Shown one piece after another: positions 33,334 to 45,408 of a stretch of DNA of 64,000 bases; within the stretch, counting starts at the first letter, position 1; the number at the start of each line of letters is the position of its first letter. This stretch comes from Ophiosphaerella korrae (lineage: Eukaryota; Ascomycota; Dothideomycetes; Pleosporales; Phaeosphaeriaceae): the NCBI GenBank assembly GCA_028456385.1, contig JALNQF010000025.1, positions 186,001 through 250,000 of the forward strand, written 5' to 3'. The notes beneath the pieces are model-generated. The model was not told the DNA's origin and did not search any database. It saw only the letters and a list, made by a program, of their open reading frames with translations. Both the position numbers and the translations under genes were made by a program.

Positions 33334-34904
33334 CTAGACGAGGCTAGGCTCAGGCTCTGTCTGTTTCACGGGCGGCTGGAGCCGAACCAGTGAGGGCACG
33401 ATGTCGAAGCGCTCATCGAAATTCTTGCCATGTGCATCACCCCACTTCGTTAGCCCTGGGTTGATCACTCTCGTCACAATGCTGCCCTCGACCTCATCCT
33501 CGTCATCGCCATTGGTCACGGATACCATACTGGTCTTGTTGAAGCAATGCCCAGTGCCCGGGAATGTGATCTGAAGCCGACAAGGCTGTAGCCACATGTT
33601 CATTGCCAAAGCTACCGCGCTGGAGACGATTTGACCCACTTTTAGAGATTCAATATTGGGCGCAATGCTTCCAAGAATGTTTTCCAAGTAGGAGATTATT
33701 TGTCCTTGTTCTGCCAATGTATACTGATTCAGGTGTATACTATGATCCATTGCGTTATTCGGTGCCACTTCTTGCCCAGGCTTTACGTCAGCTAGTTGCT
33801 TGACTGTTGTGCAGCGCCAGGTTTCGCTAAGATTCATAGGGATAGGCCACCCGTAGCCATCTCCGTCCCCGAAAAGTGTGGTCCATGAATTGAACAGAGC
33901 CTCACTCTCTATGCTGAGAATGTTGAATGGATTCCGAAAGATTAACTGAAGAAGGGCCGACCACACCCAAGTTTCAATGAATAGTTTCCTTTCGACTCCA
34001 TTATCGAGCTGCTGGCACGCCACATCACCTGCCGAGAAATATGGACCAAGTGCATTCAGCACGGCGGATCCACTCTGAGGGCGTATCTGACGACTCAAGG
34101 TCTTGATTTGTGTCGCAAGCTTGCGGAAGTCTTGTGCAAGTCGGTCGTCAGAGATCACGCCGGTTTTTTTCTCTCTAGAAAGCAGCTCTTGCTGGAGTGT
34201 CTGGACTCTATCTTCTAAGACCCTAGCATCTCTGGCATCCCGAAGCATTGGGTTCATAACAGAATCAATGGTGCTACCGGTACTCACATCAAACCGAAGT
34301 CCCCTCTCTTGAGCGTATGGTATGAGAAAGTGATCTGCGATGTAGTCGAAACGAGAGGCGTAATAAACAAATCCTCCTTTCAAATGCTGACTCTCTTCCT
34401 TCAGGCAGTCATTCTCTTTCCTCGTCTGACCGAGGCTGTCTTTGAGGCTCTCATTTTCTCCCTTCACTTTGCGATACCTTTCTTTCAAGGCCTCATGTTT
34501 GAGAAGATGCCCCTGCAAGGTTCCTATACAGGCTTCTCGGGCATGGCTAATGTCTTCCGATTCTCTAGCCACATCGATGTCTGTTGCCTGGATAGACTGG
34601 ATCGTCTCGCACGAGCGATATTGGGATGTCTGCAAGTCGTCCATTTCCTCAGCTTCATCGTGTAACGGCTGCGCTTTCCCGACGCGTACTCCATCGCGCT
34701 GAGAATGCTTGTTGCCATTCGATGACGGCTTCATGCTCGTCATGCTCCTGTGTGGTTGATGAGGCCCATTGGGATCAGTCATCTCCTTCTGCTCTCCCAT
34801 TACAGAGGTTAGCTGCGCTGTTAGTGTGTATTAAATTTAACAATGGAGGCGAGTAAGCTTACCGTTTTGGTAAACAAGTTTTTTGCCTCCTTCACCATAT
34901 TCAT
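33334..34904 (-). CDS. Fungal coiled-coil protein of unknown function, divergent from an Hsp70-like gene
   Basis: Exons 34863-34904 (MNMVKEAKNLFTKT) and 33334-34812 give 506 residues; the intron has a GTAAGC donor and ACTAAC branch and keeps the frame. An N-terminal low-complexity region is followed by a coiled coil (residues about 105-160, ERYRKVKGENESLKDSLG) and another near 230-290. The C-terminal half (WVWSALLQLIFRNPFNIL, LSETWRCTTVKQL, INPGLTKWGDAHGKNFDERF, DIVPSLVRLQ) resembles a recurring, unnamed filamentous-fungal protein class that I remember only by these motifs. Coding-like sequence continues upstream of 34904 in frame (back to about 34943), so a further 5' exon is possible. Shares a promoter of about 300 bases with the Hsp70-like gene at 35199. 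Confidence 0.75.
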
Positions 34905-35198
34905 GCTTGCCTCGACAATGGCTAAGTAGCGATGAAGTTGGTGCTATCAGGCTAGAGTGGAAACACAGTTACTCATGAGTTCTGCGACAGCAATTTCATG
35001 TCTTACATAATCAGAAAAATCGCGGAAGGCAACTGGCGCAAGCAAACTGGCCCCACTTTGTTTCCAGGTGAGAGTGAAGCAGTGAAACCTAGGGCGTCAA
35101 GCATAAAAAATGCTCAGGCACCTGCGTTGTCAAAATGTCAACACAACTCAACCACCAAATTCACATAATTGTGTTCAACATCAGACCTACAATTTACG

Positions 35199-37066
35199 AT
35201 GAGAGGAAACCGGCTTGTGGTAGGCCTGGATTATGGCACTACTTATACAGGTGAGCACATTCTTCTTTGAACGCTTCAAGCAACTAACTGACCTCAAAGG
35301 CGTTTCGTACTGTGAAACATCTGATACGAATGCCATCGATAAACACATTGATATAGTCAACGATTGGCCTTCTCGCCATAGCAAAATCGGCACCAAGGAA
35401 AAGGTTCCTAGCGAGATTGCCTATCAATCTGATGGCGAAACGTGGGGTTCACTTATTCCCCCGAATTTGCCGCGTCACATGTGGACGAAACTTCAGCTTG
35501 ATCGATCCCAGACCGGCGAGGCAGCTAAGATCATTGGCGAACAGCAACTCGCTGCCCTCACACTAGACAAACAGCCGGTCGATATTGCTGCCGACTTCCT
35601 CACGCATGCGAAGGACCACTTTTTGAAAACTCTTGATACGGTATATGGGCGCCAGCTCTGGATAACATTGCCTATGACTCTACTGGTGACTATACCAGCT
35701 ATATGGTCAGACGCTGCGAAAGACCGCACTTTACAAGCCATCAAACAGGCCGGCTTTGATACCACAAGCTTTCCACAACTGAAGAGGACTGTCTTGATCA
35801 CAGAGCCCGAAGCCGCATCCCTATACACGATCAAATCTCTACGCGGCACGACTCACGAACAACAACTAAAGGTTGGTGATGGCTTCATCACTTGCGACAT
35901 GGGTGGCGGAACAGTCGACCTAATATCATATCGTATCGCCAAACTTGAACCCACAGCAATCGAAGAGGCGACTGTGGGAACTGGAGACCAGTGTGGTGGT
36001 AGCTTCGTCGATCGAGCCTTCCTCCAGTGGCTAGAGAATCGACTTGGTGAGGCCGATTTTCTCAGGATTGCTGGATCGCGCAGCGGGGACCTACCATGGA
36101 CATCCCTTACGCCAAAACTCGCCAAAATGCTTCAAGACTTTGTGACTGAGGTTAAACATGGATTTTCGGGCGACGAGACTAATTTCCTGAGACTACCCAA
36201 TGTCCTTGGCAATATAGAAGACCCGACTCGAGGCATCGTTGACGGAGAAATCGAAATCACACCAAACGATATGGTCAAAATATTCGAGTATGTGCTTCGC
36301 CGAATCTATGAACTGATTCAGAGACAAGTAGTTCAGGCTCGACTTGCTAGTGTGAACATCAAACACCTTTTCTTGGTTGGTGGTTTCGCTGAGTCACCTT
36401 ACTTGTACTCCAAGATCATGAATTTTGCGGAGGCCCACAATATCACGGTAGTGAGACCTTCATATGCTTGGTCGGCCGTCGTTCGAGGCGCAGCTGCAAA
36501 AGGCCTTGAAGGGGATGGTCGGTCAGTCGTTCAAAATCGCAAATGCCGAAGGCACTATGGTACCGATTGTGTTGAATCTTTTGTCAGTGGTCATCACAGG
36601 GAATCTGACTCATATTTTTGCCCATTCACGGGTGGGAAGAAAGCAAGGAACCAGATGAGATGGCACCTCAAGAAGGGCCAGGATCTGTCAACAACTGTGC
36701 TGTCTCACGGAAAAGCCCATTTCTATTTCGATATCTGGGCTGGAGAGCTTTCGCATCAGCAAGAAATAGTGCTTTGGGCTTCGGATCTAGATCATCCTCC
36801 ACGCCGCCTAAATAGCGAGGTAATTTGTATACGCGTTGAGTTGTAAATATGGGGCTGATTTTTGGCAGAACGTGTACAAGGTAGCAACGCTTCACGTGAA
36901 TTTTGACGGGTTGCCCGCGTCGAAGTGCACTTCACATCGGAGTGCCTTAGGCGCTCGGTACTATGAGGTCGGTTTCGATGTTGAGCTCTCTGTTACGTCT
37001 ATGTTGGAGTACTCAGTATCTGTCGATGGCGTCCGCTATGGATCTGTAACAGCCAACTATACCTAG
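35199..37066 (+). CDS. Hsp70-like ATPase, HSPA12-type (actin-like ATPase fold)
   Basis: Exons 35199-35250, 35300-36819 and 36869-37066 give 589 residues. The ATPase fold is clear: phosphate loop 1 in VVGLDYGTTYTGV, phosphate loop 2 in FITCDMGGGTVDLISY, a linker ITEPEAASLYT, and the adenosine motif LFLVGGFAESPYL. There is no canonical Hsp70 substrate-binding domain; instead a C-terminal region (RKCRRHYGTDC, CPFTGGKKARNQMRWHLKKG) typical of the fungal HSPA12-like expansion ends in a small beta-rich segment encoded by exon 3. Without the last exon the frame ends early at 36843. Role unknown; many copies per genome and lineage-specific gain suggest a non-housekeeping function. Confidence 0.9.
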
Positions 37067-38567
37067 GCTACTGTCAGCGTGAAGATGACGGAGACTTCTA
37101 TGGCGACATTGAGGGGAACGACGGTTGCAAACATGGCTACTCCGAGAGCCATGGGAAAGCATGCAACGTAGAGGGATAAGCATACCGCAAAGCTAACATG
37201 CTTTCAAAGTGAGCAGATACGTTGTTCGTCGGGTCGTAATCTCGCTGCGAGAGTTCGAAAGTCCGTCCAAGCTTATCAGACCTGTACATAACTGGTCCGA
37301 CTTGAAGAATAAACCTCCTAATCAGTTAAGTAGAGCACGATCAGAAAATGAAAGCGTGAGCTTAGATTGTTTTTTATGATAAGTAATCGCTGCTATATAA
37401 TGCCTGTGAACTATTGAAACCCTTCGTGTTCTCACTAAACCTGATGCAGAATATTTGCGCTTTAGAGTAATTGTTGTGGTCATGAATGCTATGGTATGGG
37501 GCAAATTTTAGCAAAGAACAAATCTCACGAATTGTGTGATGCACACCATGATCTGTATCTTAGCAGCCACTTAGCACCAATCAAGTAGCATATGGCATCT
37601 ACCAAGCTATACCACGAAGTCAATATTTGGTAATCGGCCAGCATATGAAGAGCATCGGCTAGTTTCATTCTCAGCAAATGTTCCAGATACCGAACAGTTG
37701 AAATCCCAAATATCGATGCTGGAAAGGTGGAAACCTCGTACGAGAAAAGTTCACAGTATATCTGCAGTTTACGGACACACAGGTGCACCCCAGATAGTTG
37801 ACAACGCCAAGTGATAATATTATAATATTCCGCGAGATGTTCGACAGATATCGTGCTCAGGTTAGTTCAGCAAGATGGGGAAAAGTTGATAAAGATGCTC
37901 GTGTTCGCTAGCGGCTTTCTTGTCATTGGTTAGACTACATGTAAGCGTAGCTTCAGCCTTACCTTTCATATCCACCCTTTTTTCTCAGCCGGATACAAAT
38001 ATACATGATTACTATGAATCAAGAACTCTTGATTTCTAGAATTGGGCTACCTGCCATTCCAAGGCACAAAACACAGTCTACCTGTTCCAACAATTCAGAA
38101 GCCATGACTTAACCTTACCGATAATGATTTGAGCCAGTACAGCAAACCCCGTTTGACGCGCATTGCCAAGAAGTATATTTCGAGAATTTTAGTCAATCAT
38201 TGGAGCGCCATTGTCTTGGGTTACGTTTTACCCGCTTCTCAAGCAATTAATTATGCAGATATAACAACACCCTGTACAGCTTTTCCAAGGTTGTCTAGCC
38301 GTTGAAACACCAATCCCAGTCATGTACCCTACACCATCCTATCAAAGTAGATGAACAAAGACTGCAGAAGTGATAGAATAGGGAAAGATAAGAGCGATGT
38401 TGAAGTGGAGTAGGTGTAACACAAAGGAGTGATCGCCGCACATATTAGTAGTCTAGGTTATCCCGCAACTATAAAACAATGCTGTCTACCTAGCTGGCTC
38501 CGAGGCGACTCTAAGGAACTTTCCTGATTTTGATCTGCACAAAATTTCGTTGTATGAGCGGGGCGAA
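37067..38567. other. Gene-free AT-rich stretch
   Basis: About 1.5 kb between the Hsp70-like gene and the P450. Only short frames are present. A perfect AATATTATAATATT palindrome lies near 37816. No gene or element recognised. Confidence 0.5.
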
Positions 38568-40272
38568 ATGCCATTGGCTGTGGGGTTCTACAATGCAAGA
38601 TGGGTTCTATTGTCTCTTGCAATAGTGCTATTTGCAGCGAACAAGTATCGGAAGTATCGGAAACTCCAAGCATTCCCTGGCCCATTTAGCACAGGTTGGT
38701 CTGAGCTATGGCACATTCGCACGATCCTGAGCACGCGCTCTCATCTCATATATGAGCAAGTCAGTGAGAAGTATGGTGAGTCAGACACTACATAAAAATC
38801 AATTGTTCACACTATATTGACTGATGGGTGAGGTCGCCTCGCTCGAGTCGGACCAAACGATTTGCTTACATCTTCTCCTGAGCTTCTGGCGCACATGAGC
38901 GCTGTGCGATCGCCTTACACGCGTTCGACATGGTACAACCAAGCAACGCGCATGAGGCCTGGCACAGATCATGTTTTTAGTCAGATCGATGAGGAGAAGC
39001 ACACGCGTAGGCGTCAGCAACTAGCAGCCGGCGTAAGTTCGAAACCCTTCAAACTCCTTTCCGCTTGAAAGTGATTGGTATAGTATTCCGGCAAAGAAAA
39101 CCTTGCCCTGGAGTCCGATATAGACGCTCGTGTTCAAGAGTTGCTAGACCTGCTTAGAACAAGATATCTTTCGACTCTTGATCATTCTAATCCTGTTGAT
39201 ATCGGCGAGAAGATCCAGTTTTTCACTCTCGATGTCATCAGCGTTATCGGTTTTGGGGAGCCGATTGGAGACCTCAAAGCTGATGCTGATCTCAACGAGT
39301 ACATCAAGTCCTCTGAATTAGGCCTTAAAATAATGGCATACACAGCTGGTTTTGGATTGACACATTTTCTGAATTGGCCGCCAATCGCTCGCCTCATCGG
39401 ACCCAAGGATAAAGACAAGAAGGGCTTTGGCAGAATGATGTTTACTGCCCGCAATCTCATCGATGCTCGTCTTAAGAAACTCACGGAAGGCCGGTCTGAT
39501 ATGATGGCCTCGTTCATGCGCCATGGTTTGACGCGAGAGGATCTGCTTACAGAATCACTTCTCCAGATTGTGGCAGGCTCCGACACCACTGCGACAACAC
39601 TTCGGTCAACCTTGTTATACTTGATTACACACCCACGTGTGTTGGCGAAACTCCGTGCAGAAGTTGATGAGACTGTGGCCTCAGGTAACGTGAGTGGTCC
39701 CCATGGTATAGTTTCTGACGCCACTGTCAAGGCCCTTCCATATCTGCAAGCAGTCACCAGAGAAGGCCTTCGCATTCACCCACCAGTAACCGACGTGGTT
39801 CCCAAGAGGGTACCTCCAGGCGGAGATAAGGTAATGATTGATGGTAAACAAGTATTTCTTCCCGGCAACACAGATATTAGCTATAGTGTTTGGAGTGTTC
39901 ATCACGACCGAGAAATGTTTGGTGAAGACGCAGGCTGCTTCCGCCCGGAGCGATGGCTGTTGAACGAAGAAAACAACCAGAATCGTTTGAATGCAATGAG
40001 GCGCACGACAGAGTTGATATTTGGCTATGGGAAGTATCAATGCCTCGGAAAACCAGTGGCATGGATAGAGATCAACAAGGTCCTGTTTGAGGTTTGTTAT
40101 GTATTTGCCCTTGTGGGCGTAATATCTGGCTTACAAATGCGCACAGTTTGTCCGTCATTTCGACTGGGGTCTTGCAACGCCGGAGAAGCCCTGGAGGTCG
40201 GGAAACTATTATGGACTGTTTACGCAGAACAAGATGTGGGTTACCATCACTGAACGGGATCGCAAGGTGTAG
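38568..40272 (+). CDS. Cytochrome P450 monooxygenase (pisatin-demethylase/benzoate-hydroxylase-like group)
   Basis: Exons 38568-38775, 38833-39032, 39084-40091 and 40147-40272 give 513 residues. An N-terminal membrane anchor (WVLLSLAIVLFAA) is followed by the proline hinge FPGPFSTG. The I-helix oxygen motif is AGSDTTATT, the K-helix ExxR is EGLR, the PERF motif is FRPERW, and the heme ligand Cys lies in FGYGKYQCLG. All diagnostic motifs are intact. The last exon (FVRHFDWGLATPEKPW) matches the usual C-terminus of this group. Substrate unknown: no polyketide synthase, NRPS or other biosynthetic partner is within the window, so I would not call a cluster. Confidence 0.94.
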
Positions 40273-40562
40273 GTCAGCCACAATGATTCGGAGACTATTG
40301 GATCGCATACAATGCTAAATTGAGTTTGCAATGGCGATAAATTGTCCTGAAGGACCAACGTGAATGGGTTTGCTAAATTAACAGTTATATACTATCAATC
40401 AGCCTCGTATTACGTAAAACTAGGCTTAGGCCCGCTATGACATCTTTGATTCTAATTGACAAAACTATAAAACTATCGACAAACGCGGCCTCTGCCCCTC
40501 TAAGTGGGTATGCACCAACAGCCCATGAGTGCCTAGCTTCATTACACTACGTGTCGCAGCCC

Positions 40563-40626
40563 TGATCGGCCACATATATGCTCATGGGATATAATTATCA
40601 CAGAATACACGATATGTGGCCGATCA
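40563..40626. repeat. Perfect 15-base inverted repeat with 34-base loop
   Basis: TGATCGGCCACATAT at 40563-40577 is exactly complementary to ATATGTGGCCGATCA at 40612-40626. It could form a stem in RNA or be a solo remnant of a small inverted-repeat element. No target-site duplication is obvious. Confidence 0.7.
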
Positions 40627-41160
40627 AATGATAGGGTTTAAGTTGAATTTGGCAGTGTTTCTAAACACCTCGACTTCAACGTAAATAAGAACGTGCCCCC
40701 CTTCACAACAAAATACGTGACGTGACGATACCTGACAGGTTCTTGGAGCAATTACCTTCATTTTGAAACGATCCCCTCGGTCATACCCTGTATCATCGTA
40801 TCTCTGAATTTGAGTGGATACTTTCACCCGGTGTCTCAAATGAAATCAAAATAACACTAAAGAGATTTGAAGACTCTCCACCACACAAAGAATTGAACTT
40901 GATACGCTAATGGCGAAAAATCCCCATTGGCCTCCTCTTTACATCTGCGGCTTGACGCTTGGAGAACACGTAGCTCGTCAGGAGCCATGTTTGAAAGGAA
41001 TACCATCAAGACATAGCGATTAAGCCTAAGTCCTCTGATGGCTGTGCCTCCAAATTATGGTTTTCGCAAGGTGCAGGAACAAATAATATTTCTTATAGGA
41101 CAACCTCATGCATTTCAGACTAGTGAATGAATACATGTGTATTGCATTACCTCAAGCATA

Positions 41161-41192
41161 GGGGGGGTTTTTTTTTTGGGGGGGGGGGGGGG
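41161..41192. repeat. Homopolymer cluster G7-T10-G15
   Basis: Three consecutive homopolymers. It may be a genuine low-complexity tract with quadruplex potential or an assembly/sequencing artefact. Confidence 0.8.
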
Positions 41193-41612
41193 AAGAAGGA
41201 GGGAGAATGAGCGACAAAGACTCCGTGACCTGGTCCATATTTGAAAAAGCTTATTATATGTTTTCAGATCGAACGCTGTTTGGTCTCAAGTTTTGTGTCC
41301 CAATGTGCATGTCTGGGAGCGCTCCTCGAACGACAGTGCTTTTCTTTGCTTATGCACCTCACCGTTCCCACCCCAGGCACGTATCGGGCTCTCTCATGTA
41401 GCTCCAATCATAAAGAGGCTGGCGCGTTTGGGAACCGATGAGAACTCGGCGCTTGGATTAACTCACAAGATTTCCCCGAAAATTCTCTCTCGTAAAGTCC
41501 ACGCCTGGAAGAGTCAAGTGTTCAGCATTTTCAGCTTATCCAGTCTATCAAACGCTTCCCAAACGCCGCTAATGCACCTATACCCAAGTCTTTATTCGAT
41601 TGTACAATAATG

Positions 41613-42940
41613 CTACACGTCATTCACATTCACGAGCGGATGTTGCTCAAAATACCGCAGGAGTGTTTGGTACAGCACCAACATGGTCCCAGACTGTACA
41701 CTTGTCCATACACCTCGTGGACCCACGCCTCGGAACCAGCCAGCTATACCCTCGGTTTTGTATATAATCCTCAAACCAGTAGTCACCGAGGATGTATCAA
41801 GCATCGCGGCGCCATGTGCTTTCAGTGTTGTTGAGGGCGAGGATGTAGATATAGGGCGGCTTTGAGGAGGTAACGGTTTCTTGGTTTTTGTAGAGGCAGA
41901 GTGTTTTGAAGAGGCGCCTGGCGAAAGTGGGGCCTTTGGTGTGTTGGTCGAGCCTGGGGGGATATCATTATGTTGGGTTTGGATGCGGGTCTTTACAACA
42001 TCGAGTGGTGTTGTTATCACACCTGCCAAGCCTCCTGCACTTGCTGCAGTGACGATTTCTAGAGGCAGTCCGATGTTATTGGAGCCTACGTAACGCTTCG
42101 CCCCGTCCCGAAATTCCTCGTAGAAGGCGAATTGCAAAGCAGAGAAGGGCAGGTCGCGCCACAAAGTGGCTTTATAGCCGTGAAACAGCGCACTAAAGCC
42201 TTCTACTCTAGCAATGGTTCGAGCAGCGTCAATAGTGCCACGATAGTTGTAGCCCGAGTTGAAGTACGGGTTATTGTATTTGCCTTGCAGTTGCAGACGG
42301 GTCTTTAGCACTTCCGAGGGAACGTAAGCGGGCGCAGCTGCGAGATCAGCGAAGAGACCTGCATAGGAGTTAGCTTTCTTCCGTCGGAACGATAATTAGG
42401 AAGGGCACTCTACCAGCCATGAAGTAGGATACGGAGGGTGCGATGCCGAAGTCGATCATTGTTCGCTTGCTCCATTCATAGGCACCAAAGAAGCACACCG
42501 TACCAGCAAATGAGCCCAGGAAAGCTGGCTGTACTCCGCCGTATAATCCTTTCCTGAGGCCCTCCTGCCGCCATATTGTGTAGTAGGTGTTGCCCATGGA
42601 AGTGTATTTCGGGGGCATATGGGGGTCGCCCTGCTGCCGGGTTTTGACGGTATCCAGTGAATGCATCAGCATGTCGCCGGTTGTGCCTCCGATGCCTCCT
42701 GCCAGCATGGCCTGCCTTTTGTTAATTCAAATCCTTTTCTCATTCAGATAAGACACCCCTCACATGCAGATACGGCGGCCGCGCTGCCTCATCGTCTACC
42801 TCGACCTCGATCGCCCTGTCCACTGTATCCGCCATGGGCGGCTTGACCTTCTGCATTGCCACATTTCTTCCGTAGTCATCAACAAGATTGTTGGTAGAGT
42901 CTCCGTTGGTGAAGAAGTTGGCCACACGGGCAAGTACCAT
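41613..42940 (-). CDS. Mitochondrial carrier, Mme1-like (yeast YMR166C family)
   Basis: Inner-membrane carrier with three repeats. Exons 42764-42940, 42414-42711 and 41613-42358 give 406 residues. The three carrier signatures are SLDTVKTRQQ, PSEVLKTRLQ and PLDVVKTRIQ; the first has Ser in place of Pro, and the string GDMLMHSLDTVKTRQQG is what I recall from yeast Mme1, reported as a mitochondrial magnesium exporter. GYKATLWRDLPFSALQFAFYE is also shared. An unusual Ser/Pro-rich loop of about 60 residues sits in the third repeat (between HNDIPPG and LDTSSVTTG). The start is taken at 42940 because it is the first ATG of this frame. Substrate by homology only. Confidence 0.88.
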
Positions 42941-43484
42941 GGGCGTAGAGATTAGAGAGCGACGTTGCGCTTGTTTCGGAAGATACAGGCACGAAGAATG
43001 TGAAGACAGAGAGTGCGATGCAAAGAGTGACGTTGGCAGCAGAAATCTAGATGTGGCAGTGCGCGGTGATGCAAGACTGTGCTCAAAATTTCGGCCAAAA
43101 CCGGAGCTAGCCGCAGCGATCGCAAGCACTGACTGAGGCACAGAGTCAGGGACAGGACCCCTCGATCAGCTCAAGTAACACCAGAGCCTATCTCCCAATA
43201 GCATCACAGCCCAGACAGGAGAACATTCAAGCCCCAATTGCCACAATGCAGCCATGTTGTTGACAAACATGCTTTCAGCGGTAGGCTAGAGCTTGATCCA
43301 GTTTAGTGTCTCGTCCCATCTCACGTGAATCCCAGCCTTCTGTTTACCACTACGCGCCCAAGCTTCTTCCATCATCAACACACCATCCACCCTAGACTGG
43401 ACCACTACAACGCGCTCCGTTCACTTGGAAAATAGTGCCATTTTGATCGCTGCGCTTACGCGACCCATATCCATAGCACTCACT
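42941..43484. promoter_or_regulatory. Divergent promoter region, carrier and HeH/SAP-like membrane protein
   Basis: About 540 bases between genes pointing away from each other. The minus frame stays open upstream of the carrier ATG to about 43141, but without an ATG. No motif recognised. Confidence 0.4.
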
Positions 43485-44667
43485 ATGTCTCATTCTTGGT
43501 TGCAGCGCAAACGCAAAGGCGAGCTGATTGATCTCGCACAGAAAGCTGGTCTCACAGAGTATGTGTGGATTGAGTGTATGCATAGGCTGCATGGCTAATA
43601 TGCGTGCCACAGCGCGGATAGCTTATTGAAGGACGATATTGTCGAATTACTCGAGGGCCATCTGAACTCAAACGAGACAATATACGCGAAACAGCCTGAA
43701 TTCCGCGATTTCTATGGTCGAAGTGGTTCTCCAATTAAACGCGAACGTTCTTCGCCGTCAGAAGCTCTCCAAGTCACTAAGACGCGACGTCGAACGCTCG
43801 TCAAAGTTCCTTCGTAAGCGATAACTGCCATACGCGACGCGCATAGACTAATAGCAAACCCAAAGTGAAGAGCCGACCCCCGAAAAGCCTGCTCCTGAAA
43901 AGCTTGCTCCTGAAAAGCCCGTACCCACAAGTGTACTTGTTGCTCATACACCGCGAGCCCTAAATCGACGTGTCTCCGAGGTTCTCGCGGAAGTCGATAT
44001 CCCCGCATCGCCCGCGCAGCTCGCGGAAGTTGCTGATCAGTCGCTTCAAATTGTGAAGGTGAAAACCACGGAGCTGTGGAACAAGACCAGAATCGACTAC
44101 TTCAAAGAGCTTCTCCGTGAAAATGCGAGTTCTGTTGCTACCATTCAAACACTTATCCTCCTCATAGAGGCTGGTGGACTTCAATGGAACACGCTCCAGA
44201 CAACTCCCACAATCAGCCTCTCCGAGCCAGTCTCAATTTGGACAAACAGCCAGCACCTCTTCATACCAGACTTCTTGGCTCTTTTGACCAGCGACTGGTG
44301 GGCCCCAGCTACGCTTTGGTCTCTTACGAATTGGCTCCTACCCCTCGTTTTCTCATACTTTTTCAATCTAACTCTACGTTCGAATACGAACCGTCGATCA
44401 ACGGACCGCCAATACCCAGCTGATCCACTCACATTCAATATTCTGAAAGCTATTCTAGCCTACAGCGTGTACCGTATTCCTACGGCTGATCCTGCACAAG
44501 CGGGTGTACCGGGCGGCGTCGTTGCCCATGACCTGAGCTGGGGGCCATTTGCTGCGACTACTGTTGATGTTGTGCGCAACAACGTTCCTGGGGGCTACCA
44601 CGGCCTCCAGATTGGCGCGTTGGTTGGAGTGTTGGTGAGCTTGTATGACGCGGCATTGAAGAAGTAA
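43485..44667 (+). CDS. HeH/SAP-like N-terminus, membrane-anchored protein of unknown function
   Basis: Exons 43485-43558, 43613-43813 and 43866-44667 give 358 residues. The N-terminus (WLQRKRKGELIDLAQKAGL, then DSLLKDDIVELLEGHL) has the two-helix pattern of HeH/SAP/LEM-like modules, as in nuclear-envelope proteins. A short repeat (PEKPAPEKLAPEKPVP) follows. The C-terminal half has hydrophobic spans (about LTNWLLPLVFSYFFNLTL, and GLQIGALVGVLVSLYDAAL). The arrangement resembles fungal proteins of the inner nuclear membrane or ER, but I do not recognise a named family; the location is inference. Confidence 0.75.
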
Positions 44668-45408
44668 ACAAGTGATATACTATCTTCAACGAAACATGAA
44701 TATCTACGAAGAGGTGGGATGATTTGTGGACTCTCTATAGGCGTTTTGTACGGTACTTGGGGCTCCCGTTGAGCATGAATGCTCGACTCTTGGCTAGGTA
44801 TCGGAGGTGTTACGGGTGTTATTCTAATTGGTATTTTTGCTGGTATGCAAAACCATTGATTGCGGGTAGATCACAATGAGATTTATTGACTATCATTTTG
44901 AAAACCACGTTTGCTCAAGTACGAAGCGGCTCGATCTAATTCGCACAACGGCTTCTCTAGTTTTAACTCCTCCAAGGAGCATCCATGGTAGATCCCCCGC
45001 ACCACCCCACCTCTATCCCTTCGCAATAATGCTCAAATCTTAGGTAAACTTCACATCGCAAATCATGAAAGACCTTGTTCAGAATTGTTTGTGTGTATCA
45101 AGTGAGTGAGAGCGCATACGAAGTACACTAGATCTAGTAAATCATGTCCGTCCTCCAACTGGACCATTGAATCCTGCAAGGATTGCTACCAGGACACGGA
45201 GCGATATGTCTGTTGAGTACCGCCAAGGGGATTTTCAGAAGGTTCTCCCAACCTTTAGCCATTGATGATGATCCGGCTATTCCGGCCCCATATTTTAACG
45301 CAGCATATCACTATAAGCTTTCCATGAATGATAAAAAGGGGGGGCATCTTGTCCACATTTTCAAGCTTGCTGCACAACTTTATTGGAGCCCTTCCAGGAA
45401 GAGAAAAC
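44668..45408. other. Intergenic, promoter of the MFS permease
   Basis: About 740 bases. An in-frame upstream ATG at 45328 would add 27 residues to the permease. Nothing else recognised. Confidence 0.4.

Larger units (their letters stand above)
40273..41612. other. Gene-free stretch with hairpin and G/T tract
   Basis: About 1.3 kb between the P450 stop and the carrier gene. It contains a 15-base perfect inverted repeat (40563-40626) and an extreme G7-T10-G15 tract (41161-41192). No gene recognised. Confidence 0.55.

Noticed and set aside
38568..40272. A secondary-metabolite gene cluster around the P450
   Set aside because: No polyketide synthase, NRPS, terpene cyclase or pathway regulator is found within the window; neighbours are an Hsp70-like gene and a mitochondrial carrier.
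42941..43141. N-terminal extension of the Mme1-like carrier
   Set aside because: The frame is open upstream of 42940 but has no ATG, and family members start close to the chosen Met.
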